From positions 124,001-188,000 of the forward strand of contig NZ_JAJIRP010000002.1 of the NCBI RefSeq assembly GCF_025717555.1: a DNA stretch of 64,000 nucleotides. Direction: 5' to 3'. The position numbers and the translations under genes were made by a program. This document shows positions 9,075 through 17,848 of this stretch, in pieces; position 1 is the first letter of the stretch; each line of letters begins with the position of its first letter. The stretch comes from Paucibacter sp. B2R-40 (GTDB lineage Bacteria > Pseudomonadota > Gammaproteobacteria > Burkholderiales > Burkholderiaceae_C). Below the pieces are notes generated by a model. It saw only the letters and a list, made by a program, of their open reading frames with translations, made no database searches and was not told the DNA's origin.

Positions 9075-9698
9075 TCAATCAAATACGAGCTTGGCCGCCA
9101 GCGCCAACATGGTCAGGCCGATCAGGGCGTCGAGTATCTGCCATGCGCGTGGCCGCGCGAACCAAGGTGCCAGCCAGCGAGCGCCATAGCCCAAGAGCGC
9201 AAACCAGAGCAAGCTGGCGCTGGCAGCACCCATCATGAAGGCCAGGCGCAAGGCCGTTGGCTGCTGCGCGCCGACCGAGCCGACCAACATCACCGTGTCC
9301 AGATAGACATGCGGATTGAGCAAGGTGAAGCCGGCCAGTTGCAGCAAGGCCTGGCGCAGACTCAAGCGGGGGCCCTGCGCGGCGTGCAGATCGGCGCCGG
9401 GCCGGCGCGCCCGCCACAGCGCGCGCAAGCCGTAGCCGGTCAAAAAAATGGCGCCGGCCCCGCTGATCAAGCGCGTCAGCAAAGGCTCTGCGTTGATCAA
9501 GGCCGCCAAGCCAAATACGCCAGCCGCCATCAACAAGGCATCGGTGAGGCCGCAGGCCAAGACGATGGCCCCCACATGCTCGCGCCGCAGGCCTTGGCGC
9601 AGTACAAAGGCGTTCTGTGCGCCAATGGCGACGATCAATGTGGTGCCCAGCAGCAGGCCCTGGGTGTAGCTGTTGAAATGGGTGAGATCAAAATTCAT
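9075..9698 (-). CDS. argO: LysE/ArgO-type amino-acid exporter
   Basis: Protein of 207 residues with six membrane helices. The N-terminal motif GAQNAFVLRQGLRREH and the later NPHVYLDTVMLVG are diagnostic for ArgO/LysE exporters of arginine or lysine. The gene is divergent from an ArgP-type regulator 97 bp away, the classic argO/argP arrangement in which ArgP activates argO when arginine is high. ATG 9698 (MNFDLTHF) is preferred over the in-frame codon at 9710. Confidence 0.9.
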   Translation of the reverse strand: MNFDLTHFNSYTQGLLLGTTLIVAIGAQNAFVLRQGLRREHVGAIVLACGLTDALLMAAGVFGLAALINAEPLLTRLISGAGAIFLTGYGLRALWRARRPGADLHAAQGPRLSLRQALLQLAGFTLLNPHVYLDTVMLVGSVGAQQPTALRLAFMMGAASASLLWFALLGYGARWLAPWFARPRAWQILDALIGLTMLALAAKLVFD

Positions 9699-9742
9699 GC
9701 CGCGCAGCATCGCTCAATTTGCCGCCCGCCGCCCTTAGACTT

Positions 9743-9759
9743 GCTGATGCCGCATCAGC
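9743..9759. promoter_or_regulatory. Palindrome in the argO/argP divergent promoter, candidate ArgP operator
   Basis: GCTGATGC and GCATCAGC form a perfect 8-bp inverted repeat around one central base, in the middle of the 97-bp gap between the divergent genes. LysR-type regulators bind interrupted palindromes in such positions. Assignment to ArgP is inference from location. Confidence 0.55.
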
Positions 9760-9795
9760 GCGGCTGAATCATGACCTCCTTGCCCGCAAAGCCCG

Positions 9796-10695
9796 ATGCT
9801 TGACTATTCTCTGTTGGCCGCCATCGCGGCGGTGGTGCGCGAGGGCAGCTTCGAGCGCGCGGCGCGCGCACTGCACCTGTCGCCCTCGGCTGTGTCGCAG
9901 CGCGTCAAGCTGCTGGAAGAACGCTTGGGGCAGATCTTGGTGCTGCGCGGCTCGCCTTGTAGGGCGACCGAGGCGGGCCTGAGCTTGTGCCGCCATGTCG
10001 AGCAGGTCGGCATGCTGGAGCAGGACTTGATCGGCGCGCTGCCGGCGCTGGCTGCCGACGACTCAGGCCGTGTGACGCTGCGCCTGGCCATCAATGCGGA
10101 CAGCCTTGCGACCTGGTTTTTGCCCGCAGCCAGTGCCTTTGCCGAAAACGAATCGGCCCTGCTGGACTTGAGCCTGGCGGATCAGGCCCACACCGCCGAA
10201 CGCCTGCGCAGCGGCGAGGTCTTGGCGGCGGTGACGGACCTGGCTGAGGCGGTGCAAGGCTGCCGCAGCCTGCCGCTGGGCGCCATGCGCTATGCGGCCA
10301 CCGCCAGCCCTGCGTTTGTAAAGCGTTATTTCCCCGGCGGCGTTACGGCCGCAGCGTTGAGCCTGGCGCCCAGCCTGCGCTTCAATCAGCAGGACCGCCT
10401 GCAATCGCGCTGGGTCGAGCAAGAGTTCGGCCAAGCCTTGACCCTGCCGGCCCATGGCCTGCCCTCGGCCCAAGCCTTTGTGGACGCAACAATTGCCGGC
10501 CTGGGCTGGGGCATGAAGCCGTCCGCTGCTGTCGGGGGGGCGCTGGCCGACGGGCGCTTGCTGCTCTTGCTGCCGCAGGCGCCATTGATGTTGCCCCTCT
10601 ATTGGCAGAGCACACGCCAGAAACTGCCCATGCTGGAGCGGCTGACGCAGGCGGTCTTGGCGGCGGCGCGGGACGGCTTGGAGCCGCTAGGCTGA
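9796..10695 (+). CDS. argP: ArgP-type LysR-family transcriptional regulator
   Basis: Protein of 299 residues. The N-terminal LysR helix-turn-helix (LLAAIAAVVREGSFERAARA, then SAVSQRVKLLEE) spans about residues 5-60, followed by a LysR substrate-binding domain. Sequence style and divergent placement next to argO identify it as ArgP (IciA), the lysine/arginine-responsive activator of the exporter. It converges with the GntR-type gene 30 bp downstream. Confidence 0.88.
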   Translation: MLDYSLLAAIAAVVREGSFERAARALHLSPSAVSQRVKLLEERLGQILVLRGSPCRATEAGLSLCRHVEQVGMLEQDLIGALPALAADDSGRVTLRLAINADSLATWFLPAASAFAENESALLDLSLADQAHTAERLRSGEVLAAVTDLAEAVQGCRSLPLGAMRYAATASPAFVKRYFPGGVTAAALSLAPSLRFNQQDRLQSRWVEQEFGQALTLPAHGLPSAQAFVDATIAGLGWGMKPSAAVGGALADGRLLLLLPQAPLMLPLYWQSTRQKLPMLERLTQAVLAAARDGLEPLG

Positions 10696-10725
10696 GAGCA
10701 ATAGGCCCTCAGCGTTTGGCTATGC

Positions 10726-11487
10726 TCAGGCCGAGCGCAGTTCCATACAAAAGCTTGCTTCGGTACCGCAGCGCCAGCAAAGCTCCAAAACCAGCGCTTG
10801 GCCAGCGGGCGCGTGGCGCAGGCGCTGCACCTTCAGCAAAGCGGTGCCCACAGCGATGCCCATTTGTTGCGCCTGCAGGGCAGTGGCGGCAAGGGCCTCG
10901 ATGTGCTGGAGACGGTAGTTGCCGCCAAAGCCCAGGGCCTGGAAGTGCAGCTCAAGATCATCTGGGCACAAGTCGGACACTGTGATACGCCCCGGCAGGC
11001 AATGCAGAGGCAAGCTGCGCTGGGTCAGCACTTGGGCCGGGCCGCCCTCCCCGGCCAGGATTTGCAGCGTCACGAGCCGTACCACCCATTCGCCGGCGAC
11101 CAAGCCAAAAGCGCGCTGTTCACTCAGGCTGGCCAAGGCCAAGTCGCGCGAGAGCAGTTGCACGCGAGACTCGGCCTTGGCATTGCCACTTGCGGGAGCG
11201 GCTTCGGAACCGGCTGCAGGACCGGCTGCAAAAGCAGCGGCCGGTTCGGCCCGATAGGTGCCCGAGCCTCGCACCCGCACCAAGAGCCCGCGCTGGCACA
11301 GCAAGCCCAGCGCTTTGCGCGCCGTCTCACGCGACACAGCCAGCACCTCGGCCAAGACCCGCTCAGAGGGCAGCGCGCCATCGACCTGCCATTGGCCGCG
11401 CTGCAAGCCCTCGCCCAGACGCCTGGCCAAGCCCATATAGAGCGGCATGCGCGCGGTTCGCTGGAACAGGGCCGAGTGATTGCTCAT
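10726..11487 (-). CDS. GntR-family transcriptional regulator with UTRA-type effector domain
   Basis: Protein of 253 residues. The winged helix of the GntR family is clear in residues 10-75 (GALPSERVLAEVLAVSRETARKALGLL, then RGSGTYRAE), and the C-terminal half fits a UTRA (HutC-type) ligand domain. ATG 11487 (MSNHSALFQR) is chosen because homology starts there; the frame is open upstream to 11736 but that part is not GntR-like. It heads one side of the chitin/GlcNAc gene group, so a NagQ/NagR-like role sensing amino-sugar phosphate is plausible but unproven. Confidence 0.85.
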   Translation of the reverse strand: MSNHSALFQRTARMPLYMGLARRLGEGLQRGQWQVDGALPSERVLAEVLAVSRETARKALGLLCQRGLLVRVRGSGTYRAEPAAAFAAGPAAGSEAAPASGNAKAESRVQLLSRDLALASLSEQRAFGLVAGEWVVRLVTLQILAGEGGPAQVLTQRSLPLHCLPGRITVSDLCPDDLELHFQALGFGGNYRLQHIEALAATALQAQQMGIAVGTALLKVQRLRHAPAGQALVLELCWRCGTEASFCMELRSA

Positions 11488-11638
11488 GGTGCAGGTGACT
11501 ATGGCAAACACCGCCTCAATATCGAGACAAGATTGGCTTAAGGCCGCCTCAAGAGGCTTGCGGGTCATGTGCGCGCGAAGCCTTTTTTTACACAGAGCGG
11601 CACTTGGCGCGCGCGGCTTAGCGTGCGAATATGACGCC

Positions 11639-12463
11639 ATGATGACAATCAGCGTTTCAACTTGGTGGTCGCTGCTGTGCGGGGTGGCTCTGTTCAATAT
11701 CGCCGCATGGAGCTTTTCGTCGCTGGCGCTGTACAAGCGTCAAGCGCTGCTGCCGCCCAAGGCCTACTCAATGCGACGGCTGCAGTTGCTGCTGTCGGCC
11801 GGCTATGTACTGGGTTGCGCCTTTCGCTCGGCGCTGCCGGTGTTTGACGTGCCGCGCCTGTGCCTGCTGGACACCTGGCTGTCCAGCGTGGTGGTGGGTC
11901 GCTCCGTCGCCACGGTTGCGGAGCTGTGCTTTGTCGCGCAATGGGCCTTGATGCTGCACGAGGTCTCCAGCAGCGCCGACAGCCGCGTCGGCCGACTCGC
12001 CGCATTGGCCATCGTGCCCTTGATCGCGGTGGCCGAAACCTTCTCCTGGTACTCGGTGCTGACCACCTCGAACATCGGCCATGTGGTGGAAGAGTCGCTC
12101 TGGGGTTTGAGCGCCGCCTTGCTGGTGGCCAGCTTGATCATGGTCTGGCCGCGCTTGACGGACAGGCAGCGCCCCTTGCTGGCCGCCTGGTGCTTGATCG
12201 GCGTCGCCTATGTGATGTTCATGTTCATGGTGGACGTGCCCATGTACTGGTCGCGCTGGCTGGCCGATGAAGCGAGCGGCCGCGCCTACCTGAGCGTCGC
12301 CCAAGGCTTCGCCGACGTGTCGGGCCGCTGGACCGTCTCGCACCGCCAGCAAGACTGGCAAGGCGAGATGGTCTGGATGACGGCTTACTTCAGCGTCGCC
12401 GTTTGGCTCAGCATCGCGCTGGTGCATGCCCCGGTGCTGCAGGCTCGGTCCAAGCAGGCTTGA
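11639..12463 (+). CDS. Integral membrane protein of unknown function
   Basis: Protein of 274 residues with about seven hydrophobic helices and no motif I recognise. The start could be ATG 11639 or the next ATG at 11642; the upstream open frame back to 11480 covers the promoter region of the divergent GntR gene and is unlikely to be coding. Its TGA abuts the stop codon of the convergent lactonase gene with no bases between. Position beside the GntR regulator and NagX suggests, but does not prove, a role in amino-sugar or chitin metabolism. Confidence 0.7.
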   Translation: MMTISVSTWWSLLCGVALFNIAAWSFSSLALYKRQALLPPKAYSMRRLQLLLSAGYVLGCAFRSALPVFDVPRLCLLDTWLSSVVVGRSVATVAELCFVAQWALMLHEVSSSADSRVGRLAALAIVPLIAVAETFSWYSVLTTSNIGHVVEESLWGLSAALLVASLIMVWPRLTDRQRPLLAAWCLIGVAYVMFMFMVDVPMYWSRWLADEASGRAYLSVAQGFADVSGRWTVSHRQQDWQGEMVWMTAYFSVAVWLSIALVHAPVLQARSKQA

Positions 12464-13618
12464 TCAAACACTTTTTTCAGCGGTAAAGCAAATCGCCGCC
12501 GGGCTACCGACCGCCACATAGTGGCCGGTGAATTCGAGCCCGCCGCTCGCCGCCTGCACTTCGAAAACAGCCAGATGGTCGCTGCGCTGATTGCAGACAT
12601 ACAAAAACCTGCCACTCGGATCGAAGGCGAAGCTGCGCGGGTAAGAGCCGCGCGTCCATTCATGCCCCAGCAGCGTGAGCGAACCCTCGGCCGCGACCGC
12701 GAAAATAGCGACCGAGTCATGCAGGCGGTTCAAACAGTAGAGATAGCGGCCATCGGCGCTGAAGCGCAGGTCAGAGGCAAAGCTCGTGCCCTTGAATCCC
12801 AGCGGCAAGCTACTGACTTCGGCGTGTTGGGTCAGCCGGCCCGTTTCAACGTCAAGTTGCAGCCAAGCCAGCGTGGAAGCTTCTTCGTTCAGCACATAGC
12901 AATGCTCGGCGCGCTGCGGATGAAAGGCAAAGTGGCGCGGCCCGGCGCCGATGGAGGAGCACCAGGTCTGCGGCTCGGACAACTGCCCGCTGCGTGCGTC
13001 AAAGCGCCAACTGATCAGCAAATCCAGGCCCAGATCGCTGACCAGCAAAAATCGCCCTCGAGGATCAAGCTGGGCCATATGCGCATGCGGGCCGCCGTCA
13101 TGGCCGCTGATCGCAAAACTACCCGCCACGGCCAGCGCCGCCGGCTGCGGCGCGCTGACTGCGGCGCCGAACAGCTCGCCATGGCGGCTGACCGTCAAAG
13201 CCTCGCACAAGCTGCCGTCACCAGCCACCGGCAGCACGGCCACCGAACCTCCGCCGTAATTGGCCACAAAGACGAAGCGCTCGTCGGCGGACAGACTGAG
13301 ATGGGCCGGGGACGCGCCGCCGGAACCGACGCTATTGATCAGCGTTAGCGCGCCGTTTGTGGCGTCACGGGCATAGACCGTCACCTGCCCGCTGCCCCCT
13401 TCAGCGCCGTCGAATTCATTTGCCGCATACAGGCGCGAGCCGTCGGCCCTCGCACATAGCCAACTCGGGTTGGGTGGCCCGGCACTCAGGCCCAGCGGCC
13501 GCAAACTGCCGTCCTGCGGGTCTTGCTCAAAGCTGTAGATCCCCAGGCCGTTGGGGCTGTAGCTGCCGACATAGGCGTGGGCGGGTAGATTGATTTTCAC
13601 GGCCGGATTCTCGCGCAA
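12464..13618 (-). CDS. Lactonase family protein (7-bladed beta-propeller, 6-phosphogluconolactonase-like)
   Basis: Protein of up to 384 residues of the PF10282 lactonase family. Repeated propeller motifs are seen, such as AYVGSYSPNGLGIYSFE, PAHLSLSADERFVFVANYGGG and PRSFAFDPSGRFLYVCNQ. Members hydrolyse sugar lactones such as 6-phosphogluconolactone, but many are uncharacterised. The start is uncertain: TTG 13618 gives the full frame and GTG 13600 is an alternative; neither has a convincing ribosome site. It lies 12 bp downstream of nagX and is probably translated from the same message. Confidence 0.82.
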   Translation of the reverse strand: MRENPAVKINLPAHAYVGSYSPNGLGIYSFEQDPQDGSLRPLGLSAGPPNPSWLCARADGSRLYAANEFDGAEGGSGQVTVYARDATNGALTLINSVGSGGASPAHLSLSADERFVFVANYGGGSVAVLPVAGDGSLCEALTVSRHGELFGAAVSAPQPAALAVAGSFAISGHDGGPHAHMAQLDPRGRFLLVSDLGLDLLISWRFDARSGQLSEPQTWCSSIGAGPRHFAFHPQRAEHCYVLNEEASTLAWLQLDVETGRLTQHAEVSSLPLGFKGTSFASDLRFSADGRYLYCLNRLHDSVAIFAVAAEGSLTLLGHEWTRGSYPRSFAFDPSGRFLYVCNQRSDHLAVFEVQAASGGLEFTGHYVAVGSPAAICFTAEKSV

Positions 13619-13630
13619 GCTGGCTTGAAC

Positions 13631-14854
13631 TCAGATGCGCAGGCGCACGCCGCGCGCCGCCAACTGCTTGACCAGCAAGGCCACCGCGACCGCATAGGCC
13701 ATGCCGAAGCCAATGCCGACCAAGTCGGTGCGCAGGAACAGCGGGATTTCCCAATTCGCCAAGCTCATCAGGCCCTCCACAATGAAGGGGATGAGATAGG
13801 CGACCAGCGGGTTGGCCGCCACCGGCTCCAATAGCCAGGGCAAAAAACTGCGGCCGCCCACATCGACATAGTGGTACAACGCGGCGAAGATCAGCACGCA
13901 GGCCGATGCGCTGTAAAGCGCCCAGCTCGGCGTGGCATAAATCTTGGAGATCTTGAACTCCGGCCGCAGCCAAGTGGCCGCCAGCGCCAGCAGCAGAGCA
14001 AAGCCGAAAGCCAAGGCAAAGCGCTTGGCTGCGCTGTCCTGGCTCAGCTGATTGAAGAACAGCATCGCCGTTACACAGCCGCTCAAGACCAAGGCCGCAT
14101 GGCTGAAATGTGCATCCTGGCTGAACAAGACCCGCAGCAAGGCCTGCCCCTCCACGGCCGGCGCCCGGTGCAGCGCAAAGTAGGCGGCGCAAAAAGCAAT
14201 GCAGACCAGCAGGCCCAAGACCCGCCCGCGGCATAGCGCAAAGCATGCGCAGCCGATCAAATAGGCCCAGCCAATCAGGCCCAAGATGCCCCACCACTGC
14301 GGCGTCATACCGTCTTGGCCTGCGGGGCCGCCACGGTACAACAAGGCCAGGCCGACAAACAGGCCGACACCGATCAAGCGCCAAGCCAATCCCAAAGCTG
14401 GTCCGCCGCTCAGCGAGCCCCAGACCAAAAAGGCGGCGACAAAACACAGCAAGGCCCAGACCTGAATCGGCAGCAGCATTGAGGCGGCGTGAAAGCCGTC
14501 CTCAGCGTTGACCATAAAGAAGCCAATCACCACCAGGCCCAGCGCGCGCTGCAAGACATGGCCTTGCACCTGCCAGCCGCTATCGCCCTTGCTGAAGCGC
14601 TGCTGCAGGGCAAAGGGAATCGACATGCCGACGATGAACAAGAAGGCCGGGAAGACCGCGTCGACAAAAGTCATCGCGTCCACATCGGCCGGCATATGCG
14701 TCATCCACTGCGGCAGCCCTATCACCCCATGCCACTCGTTGACGGTGATCATCACCAGCACCGTCAGCGCGCGAAAGATGTCGATCGAGTTGATGCGGCC
14801 GCTGCGCACCTTCAGCCAGGGTGCAGGGGATGTGACAGTTATATTTTTGGTCAT
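13631..14854 (-). CDS. nagX: NagX-like membrane protein (DUF5009, heparan-alpha-glucosaminide N-acetyltransferase-like)
   Basis: Protein of 407 residues with about ten to eleven membrane helices. The N-terminal signature SIDIFRALTVLVMITVNEWHG, followed by FVDAVFPAFLFIVGMSIPFAL, is typical of DUF5009/NagX proteins, relatives of the lysosomal glucosamine N-acetyltransferase. In Xanthomonas, Shewanella and relatives, nagX sits in chitin or GlcNAc utilisation gene groups and is predicted to act on or transport amino sugars at the inner membrane. Context here agrees (receptor, chitinase, hexosaminidase). Confidence 0.82.
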   Translation of the reverse strand: MTKNITVTSPAPWLKVRSGRINSIDIFRALTVLVMITVNEWHGVIGLPQWMTHMPADVDAMTFVDAVFPAFLFIVGMSIPFALQQRFSKGDSGWQVQGHVLQRALGLVVIGFFMVNAEDGFHAASMLLPIQVWALLCFVAAFLVWGSLSGGPALGLAWRLIGVGLFVGLALLYRGGPAGQDGMTPQWWGILGLIGWAYLIGCACFALCRGRVLGLLVCIAFCAAYFALHRAPAVEGQALLRVLFSQDAHFSHAALVLSGCVTAMLFFNQLSQDSAAKRFALAFGFALLLALAATWLRPEFKISKIYATPSWALYSASACVLIFAALYHYVDVGGRSFLPWLLEPVAANPLVAYLIPFIVEGLMSLANWEIPLFLRTDLVGIGFGMAYAVAVALLVKQLAARGVRLRI

Positions 14855-14889
14855 GGCCGAAAGCCGCAGAAATTTCTAGCAAGAAGGAA

Positions 14890-14919
14890 CAGAAAAGTGA
14901 CGGCCTCGTGCCGTCACTT
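14890..14919 (-). terminator. Rho-independent terminator after the TonB-dependent receptor gene
   Basis: AAGTGACGG (14895-14903) and CCGTCACTT (14911-14919) form a perfect 9-bp stem with a 7-base loop. Read on the minus strand the stem is followed by a T-rich run (CTTTTCTGTTCCTT). It lies 12 bp past the receptor stop and upstream of nagX, so nagX may have its own promoter or depend on read-through. Confidence 0.75.
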
Positions 14920-14930
14920 CGCAGCGCGCA

Positions 14931-17609
14931 TCAGTAGTCGATGCCGACCCGCAGCCCATACATGCGCGGATCATTCCACATCGCCCGCACAAAGCCACCG
15001 CCGTCCTGGGCCGAGTTCTTGGTGTACTTGTTGGTGGCATTGAAGACATAGACCTCGGCATACCAGCTCTTGGGCGCCGACAACTTGATCGAGGCATCGA
15101 TCTTGGTGAAGGCCTTTTGTGCATCCGAGATGTGCGCGTTATCAAGATTGCGCAGGGTGAAGTACATCTTGTCTTGCCACTTCAAGGCCAACCAAGGCGT
15201 CACCGAATAGCCGTCACCGAAATCGAACTTCTGCGAGAAGTTGAACCCCAAGCTGTACTTGGGCGAGAAAGGCAGATGGTTGCCGGTGATGTCATAGATA
15301 TTGCGCCCAATCAGGTTCGGGTCTGTGCCCTCGTTGGCGGGCGGGCAATCGGGCGCGCCCATCTCATGGCGGTAGTCGCAGTTCCAGGTATCGCTGAAGT
15401 TGGGATAGTTCTTCACCTTGGAGTTGATATAGGTGAAGAAGCCGCCGATCCGCGCACCGGCCCAGGGCTTGTAATCGAACTCAAGTTCCAGGCCGGGGAT
15501 GTCAACCTGGCCGACATTGATGGTCTGGTACTTCTTGATCAGATCGCAATCAAAGGTGTTGGGTGTGCATCCCGGCTCGGGCTTGACCTTGGCCGAGAAG
15601 AACTCATCGGTGACCTGCATATCCTTGTAACGGCTGAAAAACGCTGTGGCGGAAATGCTCAGGCGATTGCTCAGCATCAAGCCTTTGTAGCCGAACTCCA
15701 GGTTGGTGACCGTCTCGGGCTTGTAGGGGAAGAAGGTGTACTGCGGCGACGGGCCCTCGACGCAGGTTTTATCGCCGCAGCGGTCGTCCTTGTCACCGAA
15801 TCCTCCGGCCTTGTAGCCGGTCGACAAGGAGCTGTAGACCATGTCCTTGGGCGTCAATTGCGTCATCAGGCCCAGGCGATAGGTGAACTTGCGCCAGGAT
15901 TCGGAATGGTCGTTCTGCGCCGGATCGCCCCAGTGCGAATAAGCGCCGGTGCCGGCGAAGGGGCCCATGTCCTTGGTCAGGTCGGCGCTGTTGTGCGGGC
16001 GGAATTCCGGCGTGCCGAACTTGGAATCGTAGTGGCCGTTGTAATAGGCATCGCTATCGTCGGCCCAGCCACCGAAGACCTTGCCGCCTTGGTCGGTCTT
16101 GCTGTCCCAGCTGTAGCGCCCGCCGACCGTGGCCGTCCAGGTCGGCGCAAACTTCCAGTCCATCTGGCCGAACAAGGCCTTGGCATCGATCTGGCGATTC
16201 GGCTGGTTGTAGAACTGGCTGTTGGGCAGGCCCCAGTTATTGTTGGTCAGGTACTCCTGCGCATAGTCGATGGCGTTCTTCTCGCGCATCCAAAACCCGC
16301 CGACGACATATTGCAACGTGTCGGTTCTTTGCTTGTATTGCAGTTCCTGCACCAGCGACTGGTACTTGGAGTTCAGTGTGATGGAGGAGTTGTCTTGCAC
16401 CGGCCAAACACCGGGATGCAGGCCCTCGGCGGTCCACTCCGCCGTGACCTGGCTGGACAGTCGGTGATAACCGGCATCATCATCGGTCTGCTGGCTGCGC
16501 CGCTGGTCGGCATAGGCGAAGTTGTATTCGAGGCTGCTGGACTTGGACAAATTCCAGTTCAGGCCGCCGCGCACGGTGTCGATGGACATATCGATCTTGC
16601 CGGGCAGGTTGATATTGACATCCCATTGGCTGCCGGGGCAGGCGAAGCGCGTACCGGCGGCTTGAGCGCAGTCCTTCAAGGCAATATCGCCGGCGCTCGA
16701 GTTCTGAAATTTTTCGTAAGTCAGCGACGCCTCAAAGTCAGGCGTGACCCGCCAGCGGCCCGCCAAGCGCGCCGCCCATTGGTCCTTGTTGTTGTAAGCA
16801 TCGGCCTTGCTGACCGGGGTGTTGCGGCGCTGGTCAACATCGGGGATGCCGTCCTTGTGGAAGCCATGCTCGGGCATGTCGATATCGGTCTTGTCCTGTG
16901 TCTGGTTCAGCCAGCTGTCGCGGGTCAGATGCATCAGCGTGGCGCGCAAGGCGAAGTTCTCACCGATGCCGATGTTCTGAATCACATTCAGCTGGCGCTT
17001 GTTCAAATTGCCCAGGTCCAGCTCGGCGCTGCCGTAAGTTGCGCCGTACTCGGGCTTGGCCGGCATGATGTTGATGGCGCCGGCGGTAGAGTTGCGGCCA
17101 AACAAAGTGCCCTGCGGGCCACGCAGCACTTCAACCTGTTCCAGGTCAAACATCAAGGCCATCGCACCCTGGGGGCGCGGCGAATACAGACCGCCCACAT
17201 GCAGACCGACGGCAGGGTCACCGATCTCGGTGAAATTGTTCGAGCTGATGCCGCGGATGGCGATCTGCACGCCCGAGTCGGCGCCAGTCGAGAACTGCAA
17301 ATTCGGCACCGTGCCGGCCAGGCCGCGCACATCGGTCACGCCTTCGCGGGTCAGTCGGTCTTGCGTGATAGCAGTGACGGCGACCGGCGTCTGCAGCAAG
17401 CTGGAGCTGACGCGCGTGGCCGTCACCACCACGGTTTCCAGCTCGTTCTTGTTGGATGCGGCGGCCTTGTCAGCGGGTGCTGCCTGTTGCGCCCAAGCGG
17501 GCAAACACATGCCGAGCAAGGTGGTGGCGGCCAGGCTGATGGCCGTGCGGACCAAGGGTGTCGCTTTGCCTGGACGGGCAATGCGGCTTGAGGGGAACTG
17601 TGCGCTCAT
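14931..17609 (-). CDS. TonB-dependent outer-membrane receptor (putative chito-oligosaccharide receptor)
   Basis: Protein of 892 residues. A signal peptide (about residues 1-40, ending PAWAQQ) is followed by a TonB-box-like ETVVVTATR, a plug domain (VRGLAGTVPNLQFSTGADSG, then LRGPQGTLFGRNSTAGAINI) and a 22-strand barrel ending in an aromatic residue (RVGIDY). TonB-dependent receptors pull scarce ligands across the outer membrane. The neighbours nagX, chitinase, hexosaminidase and GntR regulator make chitin oligomers the likely ligand, but siderophores cannot be excluded from sequence alone. Confidence 0.92.
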   Translation of the reverse strand: MSAQFPSSRIARPGKATPLVRTAISLAATTLLGMCLPAWAQQAAPADKAAASNKNELETVVVTATRVSSSLLQTPVAVTAITQDRLTREGVTDVRGLAGTVPNLQFSTGADSGVQIAIRGISSNNFTEIGDPAVGLHVGGLYSPRPQGAMALMFDLEQVEVLRGPQGTLFGRNSTAGAINIMPAKPEYGATYGSAELDLGNLNKRQLNVIQNIGIGENFALRATLMHLTRDSWLNQTQDKTDIDMPEHGFHKDGIPDVDQRRNTPVSKADAYNNKDQWAARLAGRWRVTPDFEASLTYEKFQNSSAGDIALKDCAQAAGTRFACPGSQWDVNINLPGKIDMSIDTVRGGLNWNLSKSSSLEYNFAYADQRRSQQTDDDAGYHRLSSQVTAEWTAEGLHPGVWPVQDNSSITLNSKYQSLVQELQYKQRTDTLQYVVGGFWMREKNAIDYAQEYLTNNNWGLPNSQFYNQPNRQIDAKALFGQMDWKFAPTWTATVGGRYSWDSKTDQGGKVFGGWADDSDAYYNGHYDSKFGTPEFRPHNSADLTKDMGPFAGTGAYSHWGDPAQNDHSESWRKFTYRLGLMTQLTPKDMVYSSLSTGYKAGGFGDKDDRCGDKTCVEGPSPQYTFFPYKPETVTNLEFGYKGLMLSNRLSISATAFFSRYKDMQVTDEFFSAKVKPEPGCTPNTFDCDLIKKYQTINVGQVDIPGLELEFDYKPWAGARIGGFFTYINSKVKNYPNFSDTWNCDYRHEMGAPDCPPANEGTDPNLIGRNIYDITGNHLPFSPKYSLGFNFSQKFDFGDGYSVTPWLALKWQDKMYFTLRNLDNAHISDAQKAFTKIDASIKLSAPKSWYAEVYVFNATNKYTKNSAQDGGGFVRAMWNDPRMYGLRVGIDY

Positions 17610-17759
17610 GTTTTCTCCTGCTGTCTCTTCGCGAATCTAAGCAAAGCCCGCTGCGGTATCCGTCAGCGCTGCATTGAAGGGGTAGGTCAGCGCCGCGGCT
17701 TGCATGGCCTCGCCGCAGCGCTTTGACTTGGCTCAAGTGTCCGCAGCGCGGTCTTTGGA

Positions 17760-17791
17760 TTTGCTTACGAAACCATCAAGGTTTGCTTAAG
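17760..17791. promoter_or_regulatory. Direct repeats and QseB/PmrA-like box upstream of the TonB receptor
   Basis: TTTGCTTA occurs at 17760-17767 and again at 17782-17789, exactly 22 bp apart (two helical turns). The second copy is part of ATCAAG-N5-CTTAAG (17775-17791), i.e. CTTAAG-N5-CTTGAT on the minus strand, close to the YTTAAK-N5-YTTAAK pattern of PmrA/QseB-type OmpR-family regulators. It lies about 150-180 bp upstream of the receptor start. Binding by the neighbouring response regulator is inferred. Confidence 0.45.
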
Positions 17792-17848
17792 GCTGAGCCG
17801 CTTCGGAGACAGATCAAGGGAGAACCCTGAGGCCAAGTGAGGTGCGCG

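Noticed and set aside
15117-17591. Open frame of 824 codons on the plus strand
   Set aside because: It lies antisense to the clear TonB-dependent receptor and has no domain; long antisense frames are common in GC-rich DNA.
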